DNA of 64,000 bases from Mesorhizobium sp. M1B.F.Ca.ET.045.04.1.1 (GCF_003952465.1 NZ_CP034448.1:7045001-7109000); one strand, 5' to 3'. Positions 34,340 to 43,228 are shown, counted from the stretch's first letter. Notes: a model not told the origin generated them from the sequence alone. Numbers and translations: made by a program.

Positions 34340-35476
34340 ATGAGCGACATCCTCACCATCGCCGACCTCAAGGATCTGGCGCGCCGCAAGGTGCCGAAGA
34401 TGTTCTTCGACTACGCCGATTCCGGCGCCTGGACAGAGAGCACCTACAGGGCCAACGAGGAGGATTTCGGCAAGATCAAATTCCGCCAGCGCGTTCTGGT
34501 CGACATGAGCAACCGCTCGCTGGAATCGACCATGATCGGCCAGAAAGTGGCGATGCCGGTGGCGCTGGCCCCGACCGGACTGACCGGCATGCAGCATGCC
34601 GATGGCGAGATGCTGGCGGCGCAGGCCGCGGAAGAGTTCGGCGTGCCGTTCACGCTGTCGACGATGAGCATCTGCTCGATCGAGGACGTCGCCTCGGTGA
34701 CAAGCAAGCCGTTCTGGTTCCAGCTCTATGTGCTGCGCGACAAGGATTTCGTGCTGAACCTGATCGATCGCGCCAAGGCGGCGAAATGCTCGGCACTGGT
34801 GCTGACACTCGATTTGCAGATCCTCGGCCAGCGCCACAAGGATATCCGCAACGGGCTGTCGGCGCCGCCCAAGATGACGCTCGCCAACATCGTCGACCTG
34901 GCCAGCAAGCCGCGCTGGTGCCTGGGCATCGCCGGCACGCCGCGCCGAACCTTCCGCAACATCGTCGGCCACGCCAAGGGCGTCGGCGACGTCTCTTCGC
35001 TGTCGTCCTGGACGACGGAGCAGTTCGACCCGCAGCTGTCCTGGAAGGACGTCGCCTGGATCAAGGAGCGTTGGGGCGGCAAGCTGATCCTGAAGGGCAT
35101 TCTCGACAAGGAAGACGCGCTGATGGCAGCCCAGACCGGCGCGGACGCGATCATCGTCTCCAACCATGGCGGACGGCAGCTCGACAGCGCCGCGTCGTCG
35201 ATCTCAGTGCTGGAAGAGATCGCCGATGCGGTCGGCGACAAAATCGAGGTGCATATGGATGGCGGCATCCGCTCTGGTCAGGACGTGCTCAAGGCGCTCT
35301 GCCTCGGCGCCAAGGGCACCTATATCGGCCGGCCGTTCCTTTACGGACTCGGTGCGATGGGCAAGGCAGGCGTCACGAAGGCGCTGGAGATCATCCGCAA
35401 GGAAATGGACATCACGCTGGCGCTGTGCGGTAAGCGTCTGGTAACCGACATGGGCAAGGACCAGCTGCGGCGCTAG
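34340..35476 (+). CDS. lldD: FMN-dependent L-lactate / 2-hydroxy-acid dehydrogenase
   Basis: A 378-aa alpha-hydroxy-acid oxidase family TIM barrel that binds FMN and oxidises L-lactate or a similar 2-hydroxy acid, passing electrons to quinone. Visible motifs: PKMFFDYADSGAWTE, MPVALAPTGLTGMQHADGE, the catalytic His/Arg loop VSNHGGRQLDSA, and the phosphate site VHMDGGIRSGQDVLKALCLG. It starts 22 bp after the GntR gene, so the two are probably co-transcribed. The exact substrate is inferred from family and context. Confidence 0.9.
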   Translation: MSDILTIADLKDLARRKVPKMFFDYADSGAWTESTYRANEEDFGKIKFRQRVLVDMSNRSLESTMIGQKVAMPVALAPTGLTGMQHADGEMLAAQAAEEFGVPFTLSTMSICSIEDVASVTSKPFWFQLYVLRDKDFVLNLIDRAKAAKCSALVLTLDLQILGQRHKDIRNGLSAPPKMTLANIVDLASKPRWCLGIAGTPRRTFRNIVGHAKGVGDVSSLSSWTTEQFDPQLSWKDVAWIKERWGGKLILKGILDKEDALMAAQTGADAIIVSNHGGRQLDSAASSISVLEEIADAVGDKIEVHMDGGIRSGQDVLKALCLGAKGTYIGRPFLYGLGAMGKAGVTKALEIIRKEMDITLALCGKRLVTDMGKDQLRR

Positions 35477-35536
35477 GGCCTTATTCACCGATCCGCCCTA
35501 GTTTCCCGTGATGATCGACACGGGAAGACGTAAGCC

Positions 35537-36307
35537 TTGACCGAGACCGGCATCCACTATCTCGACGCGCGCGGGCCGGAAGGCTTGCGGGTCTATGCGA
35601 TTGGCGACGTGCATGGCCGCCACGATCTTCTCGCCGCCATGCACCGCCGGATCGAGAGCGAACTCGAATATTCGTCATCGTCCGACTGGCGCGTCATCCA
35701 TCTTGGCGACTATGTCGACCGCGGACCGGACTCCAAAAGCGTCATCGATTTCCTGATCGAGGCCCGAGAACGGGATCCGCGCAACGTGATGCTTGCCGGC
35801 AACCACGACATCGGCTTCCTCGATTTTCTCGACCGTCCGGACCCGGACGGGCTGTTCATGCGCTATGGCGGGGTCCAGACCGCGGCGTCATACGGCGTGA
35901 AGCTTTCGACAGGCAGCAGCTGGTTCGGCAGGCCGGACGAGGTGCTGGCGCACGGGCACGCGGCACTGGTCGAAGCGGTGCCGCAAGCTCATATCGACTT
36001 TCTGAAGTCGCTGTCCTTTTCGGCGGCCTTCGGCGATTTCTTCTTCTGTCATGCCGGCGTCAGGCCCGGCATTCCGCTCGAAAGCCAGAGCCCGCAAGAT
36101 CTGATCTGGATCCGCGATGCCTTCCACGATCACCCCGGCCTTTACCCGAAGGTGATCGTGCACGGGCATACACCCGTGCCGGAGGCCGAGGTGATGGCCA
36201 ACCGCGTCAATGTCGACACGCTCGCCTGGCAATCGGGAACGCTGAGCGCGCTGGCCATCAATGGCGGCGACAAGCGTATCCTGGCCGTGCAGGGAAAAGC
36301 GTTCTAG
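35537..36307 (+). CDS. Calcineurin-like metallophosphoesterase (Ser/Thr phosphatase-like)
   Basis: A 256-aa PPP-type phosphoesterase. All metal motifs are present in order: GDVHGRHD (residue 23), GDYVDRGPDS (about 56), GNHD (about 91), the lone His in CHAGVRPG and the final HGHTPV. There is no signal or membrane segment. The start is a TTG at 35537, the only start near the first motif. Substrates may be phosphoproteins or dinucleoside polyphosphates. It is transcribed as a single gene. Confidence 0.9.
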   Translation: MTETGIHYLDARGPEGLRVYAIGDVHGRHDLLAAMHRRIESELEYSSSSDWRVIHLGDYVDRGPDSKSVIDFLIEARERDPRNVMLAGNHDIGFLDFLDRPDPDGLFMRYGGVQTAASYGVKLSTGSSWFGRPDEVLAHGHAALVEAVPQAHIDFLKSLSFSAAFGDFFFCHAGVRPGIPLESQSPQDLIWIRDAFHDHPGLYPKVIVHGHTPVPEAEVMANRVNVDTLAWQSGTLSALAINGGDKRILAVQGKAF

Positions 36308-36357
36308 CCATGATCCCGACTGTGGGATCGGCTTTCCGTTTCTCGGAAAGGATCAGG
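36308..36357. repeat. Diverged copy of the ATGATCC/GGATC palindromic repeat
   Basis: Contains CCATGATCCCGAC and a GGATCGGCTTTCC...GGAAAGGATC hairpin, resembling the repeats at 8304 and 39477. It sits directly after the phosphoesterase stop and may help end both convergent transcripts. Confidence 0.45.
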
Positions 36358-36359
36358 CC

Positions 36360-36521
36360 TTAGCGAAGCGCGGCGGTGACGCCGTAGCCGTCAACGGCCT
36401 GATGATTGTTGGCCGCGTCGGCGGAATAAATGCCGAGGCCGCACACGACTATGGCAGACAGCATGACAAAGGACAAAAGCGCTGCTTTCACGGACGTCAT
36501 CTCTGGTTGAGCTTTCTGCAT
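36360..36521 (-). CDS. 53-aa single-pass membrane or exported peptide
   Basis: Reads MQKAQPEMTSVKAALLSFVM then LSAIVVCGLGIYSADAANNH and ends VTAALR. An internal ATG gives 46 aa. A short positive start, an 18-residue hydrophobic stretch and an ADA-A site look like a signal peptide or an N-terminal anchor with a small polar tail. No known family. Codon use is GC3-rich like real genes here and it ends just at the palindromic repeat, so I consider it likely but unproven. The 265 bp upstream (36522-36786) hold nothing else I recognise. Confidence 0.45.
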   Translation of the reverse strand: MQKAQPEMTSVKAALLSFVMLSAIVVCGLGIYSADAANNHQAVDGYGVTAALR

Positions 36522-36786
36522 CTGTGCACGAGGCGGTTACCAATGCGTTGAAACGATAAAATGCGTCTCAATGTTTCGACGATTTCGCGCTTCTAGGCAG
36601 ATTCTGTATCGCCGGTGTGTCGCTTGGATCACACAAGAGGTTCATCGCGGTTGCACGGACGATACAGAGCGCGCGCCTTCTAGGATGGCGAGCGAGCACA
36701 GGCCAAGGACGAAGCAGGTTTTCCCCAGGCGGAACCGCCGTCGCGTGCCAATTATGTCACGCTTGGCGAAGCGGTCGGCGAGACGA

Positions 36787-37485
36787 TCAGATCGTCGCCA
36801 CCCAGGCGCGGGCAATGGCGAGCCCCGCGGCGTCGGCATCGGGCCCGTTGCGAGCCATCTCGTCATCGAGCTTGCCGGCCCAGTCGGGATGACGATCGGC
36901 GATCAGCGTCGCGAAGGAGGTGCTCCAGTCGCGCACCAGCGGGCGGTCCGCCTCGAAATGGAACTGGAAGCCGTAGACGGCGCGGCCGATGCGAAAGGCC
37001 TGGTTCTGGGCGACATCGTTGCCGGCAAGCCGTACGGCCTCCTCAGGCAGGTCGAACGTATCGTCGTGCCATTGAAAGATCGGGAATTTTTCCGGCAAGG
37101 CGCCGAGCACCGGATCGGCCTTGGCTTCCGCCGTCAGCGACACGCCGTGCCAGCCGAATTCAACCGCCCTGCCGATATGGTTCTCGGCCCCGAAGGCGCG
37201 GGCGAGGAGCTGGCCGCCCAGGCAGATGCCGAGCACCGACCGGTCCTTGCCGGCGAAATCGCGCGTCAGTTCGAGCAGGGCTGGAAAATAGGGATAGTCA
37301 TGGTCGGCCAGCGCATTCTGCCCGCCGCCCAGCAACACCAAGGCATCGTGACCGTTCGCGTCCCGCGGCAGCGGGTCGCCCTGGTAGGGGCGGCGCAGGT
37401 CGAGCTCGGCGCCGGCCTCGGCAAGCGCGGCGCCGACCTGGCCGAGGCCGGTATTGTCGTAGTTCTGGACCACCAGCACCCGCAT
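36787..37485 (-). CDS. Class I glutamine amidotransferase (GuaA/YfeJ-like)
   Basis: A 232-aa glutamine amidotransferase domain protein. The nucleophile elbow is GICLGGQLLA (Cys near residue 95) and the His-Glu pair is in YGFQFHFEA, so the catalytic triad is complete. It starts MRVLVVQNYDNTGLGQVG at the ATG at 37485, preceded by AGGA; an upstream ATG at 37503 is less likely. There is no synthetase domain, so it is a stand-alone amidotransferase or a gamma-glutamyl hydrolase such as PuuD-like proteins. Divergent from the next gene. Confidence 0.87.
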   Translation of the reverse strand: MRVLVVQNYDNTGLGQVGAALAEAGAELDLRRPYQGDPLPRDANGHDALVLLGGGQNALADHDYPYFPALLELTRDFAGKDRSVLGICLGGQLLARAFGAENHIGRAVEFGWHGVSLTAEAKADPVLGALPEKFPIFQWHDDTFDLPEEAVRLAGNDVAQNQAFRIGRAVYGFQFHFEADRPLVRDWSTSFATLIADRHPDWAGKLDDEMARNGPDADAAGLAIARAWVATI

Positions 37486-37571
37486 CGGAAATCCTGCTGA
37501 CATGAAAATGCTGGGGCGAGCGATATCATGCCGCCTCTATTTCAGCCAAGCTGCGCGCCGGAGAGAAAGCT

Positions 37572-38234
37572 ATGCCACTGCAGAACCGGGTCGATCCGTT
37601 CGGCGCCATCCACGCCGTGCCCGAGCGCGGCCTGTTCATGGGCAATCGCGGCATCATCCACGATCCCGCAACGAAGACGCTTCTGAGGAAGCGCTGGGCC
37701 TTGTCGGCCTGGATCATCTGCGCCTGCGAGTTTCGCAACGTGCGGCGCGAGCCGATGGGTCGCAACCGCCAAAGTGACGACCAATTGGGTGGAAAGGCGG
37801 GCTGGACCGAGCTGTTCTTCCTCGACGAGGTGACGGCGCTGGCCGCCGGCCACCGGCCCTGCTTCTTCTGCCGCCGCGAACGGGCGAGCGATTTCGTGCG
37901 GCGCTTCGGCGAGGCGTTCGACATTGCCGCGCCCCGCGCACCGATGGTCGACAAGCGGCTGCACAAGGAACGACTGGCTTCGGGCGGGCGGCCGCCAGCC
38001 GTGTCCGTCGCTGAGTTCGGTGGCTTGCCCGATGGAACAATGGTCGCTGACGGCGACACCGTCTACGCTTTACGCGCTGGCAAAGCATTCGAATGGTCGT
38101 TCGCAGGCTATGCCGCTCCCATAGTCTTCGACCACCTAGCGGGGCGGTCTCTGCGGCTACTCACGCCTGCCACGAGCGTTTCAGTGCTGGGGCAAGGCTA
38201 CGCGCCGGTCTGGCATCCCTCCGCCGATACTTGA
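37572..38234 (+). CDS. Conserved hypothetical protein with CxxC metal-binding motif
   Basis: A 220-aa protein I cannot assign to a characterised family. It has strong, conserved-looking features: KRWALSAWIICACEFRNVRR, TELFFLDEVTALAAGHRPCF and CFFCRRERA, the last resembling the cysteine knuckle of Ada-type zinc sites. No signal peptide. Its ATG lies 86 bp from the divergent amidotransferase start. The stop is 31 bp before rsmE, so the two may be co-transcribed. Confidence 0.75.
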   Translation: MPLQNRVDPFGAIHAVPERGLFMGNRGIIHDPATKTLLRKRWALSAWIICACEFRNVRREPMGRNRQSDDQLGGKAGWTELFFLDEVTALAAGHRPCFFCRRERASDFVRRFGEAFDIAAPRAPMVDKRLHKERLASGGRPPAVSVAEFGGLPDGTMVADGDTVYALRAGKAFEWSFAGYAAPIVFDHLAGRSLRLLTPATSVSVLGQGYAPVWHPSADT

Positions 38235-38265
38235 CGCCACCCCGCGCCTCGCCCATTGCTCGGCG

Positions 38266-39000
38266 ATGCGCGCCAATTACAAAATGCAGCGGCTGTTCGT
38301 GCCGGACGATCTTGGGCCGGGCCTCGAATTCGAGGCGGGACAGCAGCAGAGCCATTACCTCGCGCATGTGCTGCGGCTCGGCGAAGGCGCGGAGCTTCTT
38401 CTCTTCAACGGCCGCGACGGCGAATGGTCGGCTTCGATCGCCGCCAGATCCAAGAAGGCGGTCCGGCTCAAGGTGCTTTCGCTCCAGCGGCCGCAGCCGC
38501 CGCTGCCCGATCTGGTCTATTGCTTCGCACCGCTGAAGCAAGGCCGGCTCGACTATCTGGTGCAGAAGGCGGTGGAGATGGGCGCAGGCATCCTGCAGCC
38601 GGTCATCAGCCAGCACACACAAGTGGCAAAGCCCGGCATCGAGCGGCTGCGCGCCAACGTTGTCGAGGCGGCCGAGCAATGCGGCATCCTGGCCGTGCCG
38701 GACGTACGAGAGGCCGAAAAACTGGAGCGGCTGCTCGGCGGCTGGGACAAGGAACGGCGGCTGATCTTCTGCGACGAGGACGCCTCGACCAACAACCCGC
38801 TGCCGGCCCTGCAGAAGGTGCGGGAGAAAAAACTCGCGCTGCTGGTCGGGCCGGAAGGCGGCTTTTCCGATGACGAGCGCAAGATGCTGAGAGCCCTGCC
38901 CTTCGTCACCGCCATCCCGCTCGGGCCGCGCATCCTGCGTGCCGATACGGCTGCGGTGGCAGCCCTTGCGGTGATGCAGGCGACGATCGGCGACTGGTGA
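38266..39000 (+). CDS. rsmE: 16S rRNA m3U1498 methyltransferase RsmE
   Basis: A 244-aa SPOUT methyltransferase. The N-terminal PUA-like domain includes HYLAHVLRLGEGAELLLFNG, and the trefoil knot is given by LVGPEGGFSDDERKML and LGPRILRADTAAVAALAVMQ. It methylates N3 of U1498 in the decoding region of the 30S subunit. In rhizobia rsmE commonly precedes gshA, as here, with a repeat element between them. Confidence 0.94.
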   Translation: MRANYKMQRLFVPDDLGPGLEFEAGQQQSHYLAHVLRLGEGAELLLFNGRDGEWSASIAARSKKAVRLKVLSLQRPQPPLPDLVYCFAPLKQGRLDYLVQKAVEMGAGILQPVISQHTQVAKPGIERLRANVVEAAEQCGILAVPDVREAEKLERLLGGWDKERRLIFCDEDASTNNPLPALQKVREKKLALLVGPEGGFSDDERKMLRALPFVTAIPLGPRILRADTAAVAALAVMQATIGDW

Positions 39001-39095
39001 AGGATCCTTCTTGTCCGCCAACGTGCGCATAGTGAGAAGAGAAGGACCGCACGACGTTTCCAACTTGAGATCGCCAATTATCGAGGTCAGCGCTG

Positions 39096-39262
39096 CCCCT
39101 CATCGCCCTGCCGGGCACTTCTCCCCGTATAGTGACGGGGAGAAGGGGCTGTCCGCACCCTCGGCGCCTTTTCTGCAATGCTGGCAATTGGCGAAACCGG
39201 CAACGACAGCGCCCTCTCCCCGTCACTATACGGGGAGAGGATGCCGGCAGGCAGGTGAGGGG
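39096..39262. repeat. Mosaic inverted-repeat element, GTATAGTGACGGGGAG type, copy 3
   Basis: Third copy of the element at 23235 and 26893, with CCCCTCATCGCCCTGCCGGG and hairpin at the left, a GGCGAAACCGGCAACGACAG core, and the inverse hairpin plus GATGCCGGCAGGCAGGTGAG at the right. Confidence 0.8.
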
Positions 39263-39476
39263 CGGCGCCGGCACTCGGAAAATGAGAGGGTGACCTGAAG
39301 CGATTGCCCGGGGCAGAAGCCATGCATATCAAATCCAGTTGAGCGGTGGCTCAGGATTTTTCGCTTGATCGGCTACTGACATTTCGTCCATCTAGCGCCC
39401 GGCGGTCGGCTGACCTCCTACAGCGCCGCGCGTCCTTTCGGACGCGTAAAGGACGCTGTAGCACTTTGGTTTGGCC

Positions 39477-39518
39477 GCATGATCCTTTCCGAAAATCGAA
39501 GCCGATTTTCGGGGTCAT
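39477..39518. repeat. Palindromic repeat with CCGAAAATCG stem, copy near gshA
   Basis: CATGATCCTTTCCGAAAATC faces GATTTTCGGGGTCATG in the gshA leader. Same family as 8304-8341. It lies 20 bases before the gshA start and could form a hairpin in the 5' untranslated region. Confidence 0.65.
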
Positions 39519-39537
39519 GCGGCGGGAGGGCTTTCTC

Positions 39538-40911
39538 ATGGCGCGCGACACAACCGATACCAGTCCCATCGAAGGCATCGACGAACTCGTCGGCTACCTG
39601 GCCGCGGGCAACAAGCCGCGCGACAAATGGCGGATCGGCACCGAGCACGAGAAATTCCCCTTCTATGTCGACGGCAACGCGCCGGTGCCCTATGGCGGCG
39701 AGCGCGGCATCCGCGCCATCCTCGAAGGCATGCAGGAAAAGCTCGGCTGGGATCCAATCATGGATGCCGGCCGCATCATCGGCCTGGTCGAGCCGACCGG
39801 CCAGGGCGCGATCTCGCTGGAACCGGGCGGGCAGTTCGAACTCTCCGGCGCCCCGCTGGAATCGATCCATCAGACCTGCCGCGAGGGCAACGCGCATCTG
39901 GCGCAGGTGCGCGAGATCGCCGAGCCGCTGGGCATCCGCTTCCTCGGCCTCGGCGGCAGCCCGAAATGGTCGCTCGCCGAAACGCCGAAAATGCCGAAGT
40001 CGCGCTACGAGATCATGACCCGCTACATGCCGAAGGTCGGATCGAAGGGCCTCGACATGATGTACCGCACCTGCACGATCCAGGTTAACCTCGACTTCGA
40101 GAGCGAGACCGACATGCGCCGCAAGATGCAGGTGTCGCTGAAGCTGCAGCCGCTGTCGACGGCGCTGTTCGCCAATTCGCCTTTCACCGAGAGCCATCCG
40201 AATGGGCTGCAGAGCTGGCGCGGCGACATCTGGCGCGACACCGACAACCAGCGCTCGGGCATGCTGGAGTTCTGCTTCGCGCCGGATTTCGGCTTTGCCG
40301 ACTATGTCGAATGGGCGCTCGACGTGCCGATGTATTTCGTCATCCGCGACGGGCAGTATCACGACATGACGCGCTATACGTTCCGCCAATTCATGGCGGG
40401 GGCCGCGCGCGCGCAAGTGCCTGATGGGCTGCCGACAATGGGCGACTGGGCAAACCATCTGTCGACCCTCTTCCCGGATGTGCGGCTGAAGCGCTTCCTC
40501 GAAATGCGCGGCGCCGATGGCGGGCCGTGGCGGCGCATCTGCGCCCTGCCGGCTTTCTGGGTCGGTTTGCTCTATGACGAGCAAGCGCTGGATGCGGCCG
40601 AGACGCTGACATCGAGTTGGACCTACGAGGAAGCACTGGCGATGCGCAACGCGGTGCCGGAGCACGGCATTTCGGCGCCGTTCCGCAACGCCACCTTGCG
40701 CGAGGTTGCCCGCGACGTGCTCGCCATTGCGCGGATGGGGCTGAAGAACCGCTGCAAGAAGAACCGCGACGGCTATGACGAGACCTCGTTCCTCAACACG
40801 CTCGACGAAGTCGTGGCGCGCGGCACCACCAGCGCCGAGGAGATGCTGTCGGCCTACCACACGCGCTGGGGCGGCTCGATCGAGCCGGTGTTCATGGAAT
40901 ATGCCTATTAA
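39538..40911 (+). CDS. gshA: Glutamate-cysteine ligase (GshA, plant/alphaproteobacterial type)
   Basis: A 457-aa enzyme that makes gamma-glutamylcysteine, first step of glutathione synthesis. It belongs to the GCS2-like class: RIGTEHEKFPFYVDG, GLVEPTGQGAISLEPGGQFE, MYRTCTIQVNLDFESETDMR, and FANSPFTESHPNGLQSWRGD. The ATG at 39538 is preceded by GGGAGGG; an in-frame ATG at 39517 lies within the palindromic leader and is less likely. A gshB-like ATP-grasp gene is present at 4057, though its context points elsewhere. Confidence 0.95.
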   Translation: MARDTTDTSPIEGIDELVGYLAAGNKPRDKWRIGTEHEKFPFYVDGNAPVPYGGERGIRAILEGMQEKLGWDPIMDAGRIIGLVEPTGQGAISLEPGGQFELSGAPLESIHQTCREGNAHLAQVREIAEPLGIRFLGLGGSPKWSLAETPKMPKSRYEIMTRYMPKVGSKGLDMMYRTCTIQVNLDFESETDMRRKMQVSLKLQPLSTALFANSPFTESHPNGLQSWRGDIWRDTDNQRSGMLEFCFAPDFGFADYVEWALDVPMYFVIRDGQYHDMTRYTFRQFMAGAARAQVPDGLPTMGDWANHLSTLFPDVRLKRFLEMRGADGGPWRRICALPAFWVGLLYDEQALDAAETLTSSWTYEEALAMRNAVPEHGISAPFRNATLREVARDVLAIARMGLKNRCKKNRDGYDETSFLNTLDEVVARGTTSAEEMLSAYHTRWGGSIEPVFMEYAY

Positions 40912-41013
40912 CCGTCCGGCATCCGCTTGACGGTGGCGCGGCAAAAGCTGCTTCAATCAGGAATGGAAACGAACTAGGTTTCTCCGACTAGGATATTCCC
41001 GGAGGAGAATCCG

Positions 41014-42050
41014 ATGCCTTCCCTGTTCGATATCTTTGCACAAGCCCAGAACGGCAGCGGCATGCAGGCGCTGGCCCAGCAATTCGGCCTCTCGCAACAG
41101 CAGGCGCAGGCCGCGGTGCAGGCACTGCTGCCCGCCTTCTCGCAAGGGCTCCAGCGCAACACCGCCGATCCTTACGGGATGGGCGCCTTCATGACAGCGA
41201 TGGCGAGCGGCCAGCACGCCAAATATTTCGAGGACGCGACCCGGGCCTTCTCGCCGCAAGGCGTCGATGAAGGCAACGGCATTTTGGGCCATCTGTTCGG
41301 CTCGAAGGACCTGTCGCGCGCCGTCGCTGCCCAGGCCGCACAGGCGACCGGGCTCAGCCAGCAGGTGCTGCAGCAGATGCTGCCCGCCATGGCATCGATG
41401 ATGATGGGCGGGCTGTTCAAACAGACCAACAACCAGATGCAAGCCGCCGGCGGCTTCGGCGGCGGCGGCAATCCGCTCGGCGAGATCATCGAGGAGATGA
41501 TGCGCCAGGCGGGAGGCGGCGTGCAGGCGCCGCAGCCGCGTCAGGCGCCGCAACAGGCGCCCAATCCTTATGGCGACAACCCGCTCGGCAAGGTCCTGCA
41601 GGACATGTTCGGCGGTGGCGCGCAGCAACCGCAAAGCCAGCCGCAGCAGGCGCCGAACCCTTACGGCGACAACCCGCTCGGCAAGGTGCTGCAGGACATG
41701 TTCGGCGGCGGCGCGCAGCAGCCGCAGGGCCGGCAGCAGCAAACGCAGCCGACGCAGACGCAAAACCCTTATGGCGACAGTCCGCTCGGCAAGATTTTTG
41801 AGGAGATGCTGCGCCAAGGCGGCGGACTGGGCTTGCCGGGCGGGCAGCCGGCGCCGCAACAGCCGCAGCAGCGCCAACCCCAACAGAGTCAGCCGCCGCA
41901 GCCGCAGACCAATCCGAGCGGCCGGCCGCGAAACCCGTTCGACGACATTTTCGGCAGGATGTTCGAGACCGGCGCGCAGCAGCGCGACGAGTATCAGAGG
42001 GGATGGAGAGCATCTTCGACCAGTTCAAGCGCGGCATGGATCGGCGGTAG
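41014..42050 (+). CDS. DUF937-type Gln-rich repeat protein with a frameshift near its 3' end
   Basis: The first 150 residues (FGLSQQQAQAAVQALLPAFS, QATGLSQQVLQQMLPAMASM) match DUF937-type helical proteins. It then carries tandem units built on NPYGDNPLGKVLQDMFGGGA joined by Gln/Pro-rich linkers. The frame stays open to 42384, but the family-like ending (GMESIFDQFKRGMDRR, stop at 42050) is one frame away, pointing to one missing G in the run near 42000. The same missing base occurs in the duplicated copy, so it is either real or a systematic homopolymer error. The 3' half is duplicated at 42743. Function unknown. Confidence 0.75.
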
Positions 42051-42063
42051 GGACGCCCCAAAA

Positions 42064-42097
42064 GAAAAATGCCCGGTCCTGGAGGGGAACCGGGCAA
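42064..42097 (-). terminator. Terminator of the DUF1127 gene, copy 1
   Basis: On the minus strand GCCCGGTT and ACCGGGC pair around a short loop, followed by ATTTTTC. It lies about 115 bp past the DUF1127 stop and between the two convergent stops, so it may act in both directions. The same hairpin recurs at 43229-43262. Confidence 0.65.
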
Positions 42098-42212
42098 TGT
42101 GCAGGCAGGCCGGCGGGGAACCGGCTGGGAGTGTGGGAGCCTGCATGAAGCTTGGTCGCGCCGAGCCTTCAAAGGGTTCAAAGGCGACCGAAAATGCAGT
42201 CAGCGCAGCCGA

Positions 42213-42502
42213 TCAGGCCACCTTGCGCGCGATATCCTCGACCGTGTCGGCGCGGTCGCTGGCGATGGCGCGCAGCTTCGCCGTCGGGTCGCGGCCGAAG
42301 GGCACCGCGACGGCGACGTGGAGGTCGGCGCGGGTGAGCCCGATATCGGCAAGCTCGGCATCCGACATCTCGCCGAGGCGATAGAAGGCGCGGCGATTTT
42401 CCAGGCGCGATAGGTATCGGCGACCGCATTGAGCACACGCGTCGCAACAGCCGGACGCGTGGTGATGCGCGGGGTCTGGGTGGCGAATTCGAACGTGGTC
42501 AT
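42213..42502 (-). pseudogene. DUF1127 protein gene, frameshifted copy 1
   Basis: Identical to the intact DUF1127 gene at 43378-43668 except that a run of five T bases is four here (near 42396), which shifts the frame after ...NAVADTYRAWK. The remaining C-terminal codons are present in another frame. Given the lack of substitutions, a sequencing error is more likely than true decay. Confidence 0.75.
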
Positions 42503-42681
42503 GGCAGTCTCCTTCGGGGACAGAGCGGACGAAACCAATCAATCGGCGCCTTGGGAGGAGCGCCGTTCCGGTCTCGATACACATGCCTTCATGTGGATGT
42601 TGCCAATTTGCCATCGATCGATTGATTAATCCAACGAATGTTTCTAATCTTTAGCATCAACATCAATGATGGATTGAACCG

Positions 42682-42742
42682 ATGAAAGCGCCGCTCGATC
42701 TCGATCAGTTGCAGACCTTCATCTCGATCGCCGACACCGGCA
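42682..42742 (+). pseudogene. 5' fragment of the LysR gene at the repeat junction
   Basis: The first 20 codons (MKAPLDLDQLQTFISIADTG) are identical to the intact LysR gene at 43848 and then switch abruptly into DUF937 coding sequence. The open frame running on to 43791 is a chance product of the junction. Confidence 0.8.
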
Positions 42743-43216
42743 GGCGACAACCCGCTCGGCAAGGTCCTGCAGGACATGTTCGGCGGTGGCGCGCAGCAAC
42801 CGCAAAGCCAGCCGCAGCAGGCGCCGAACCCTTACGGCGACAACCCGCTCGGCAAGTGCTGCAGGACATGTTCGGCGGCGGCGCGCAGCAGCCGCAGGGC
42901 CGGCAGCAGCAAACGCAGCCGACGCAGACGCAAAACCCTTATGGCGACAGTCCGCTCGGCAAGATTTTGAGGAGATGCTGCGCCAAGGCGGCGGACTGGG
43001 CTTGCCGGGCGGGCAGCCGGCGCGCAACAGCCGCAGCAGCGCCAACCCAACAGAGTCAGCCGCCGCAGCCGCAGACCATCCGAGCGGCCGGCCGCGAAAC
43101 CCGTTCGACGACATTTTCGGCAGGATGTTCGAGACCGGCGCGCAGCAGCGCGACGAGTATCAGAGGGGATGGAGAGCATCTTCGACCAGTTCAAGCGCGG
43201 CATGGATCGGCGGTAG
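42743..43216 (+). pseudogene. Duplicated 3' part of the DUF937 gene with multiple frameshifts
   Basis: Corresponds to 41572-42050, but lacks one base at each of about five homopolymers (for example AAGGTG to AAGTG, ATTTTTG to ATTTTG, CCAATCC to CCATCC), so no long frame survives. It has no start codon of its own. Confidence 0.8.
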
Positions 43217-43228
43217 GGACGCCCAAAA

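Larger units (their letters stand above)
41572..42742. repeat. Tandem direct repeat of about 1.17 kb, copy 1
   Basis: From GGCGACAACCCGCTCGG in the DUF937 gene to the 20th codon of the LysR gene. Copy 2 follows directly at 42743-43909. The copies differ by about seven one-base length changes, all in short homopolymer runs, and I saw no substitutions. Confidence 0.9.
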
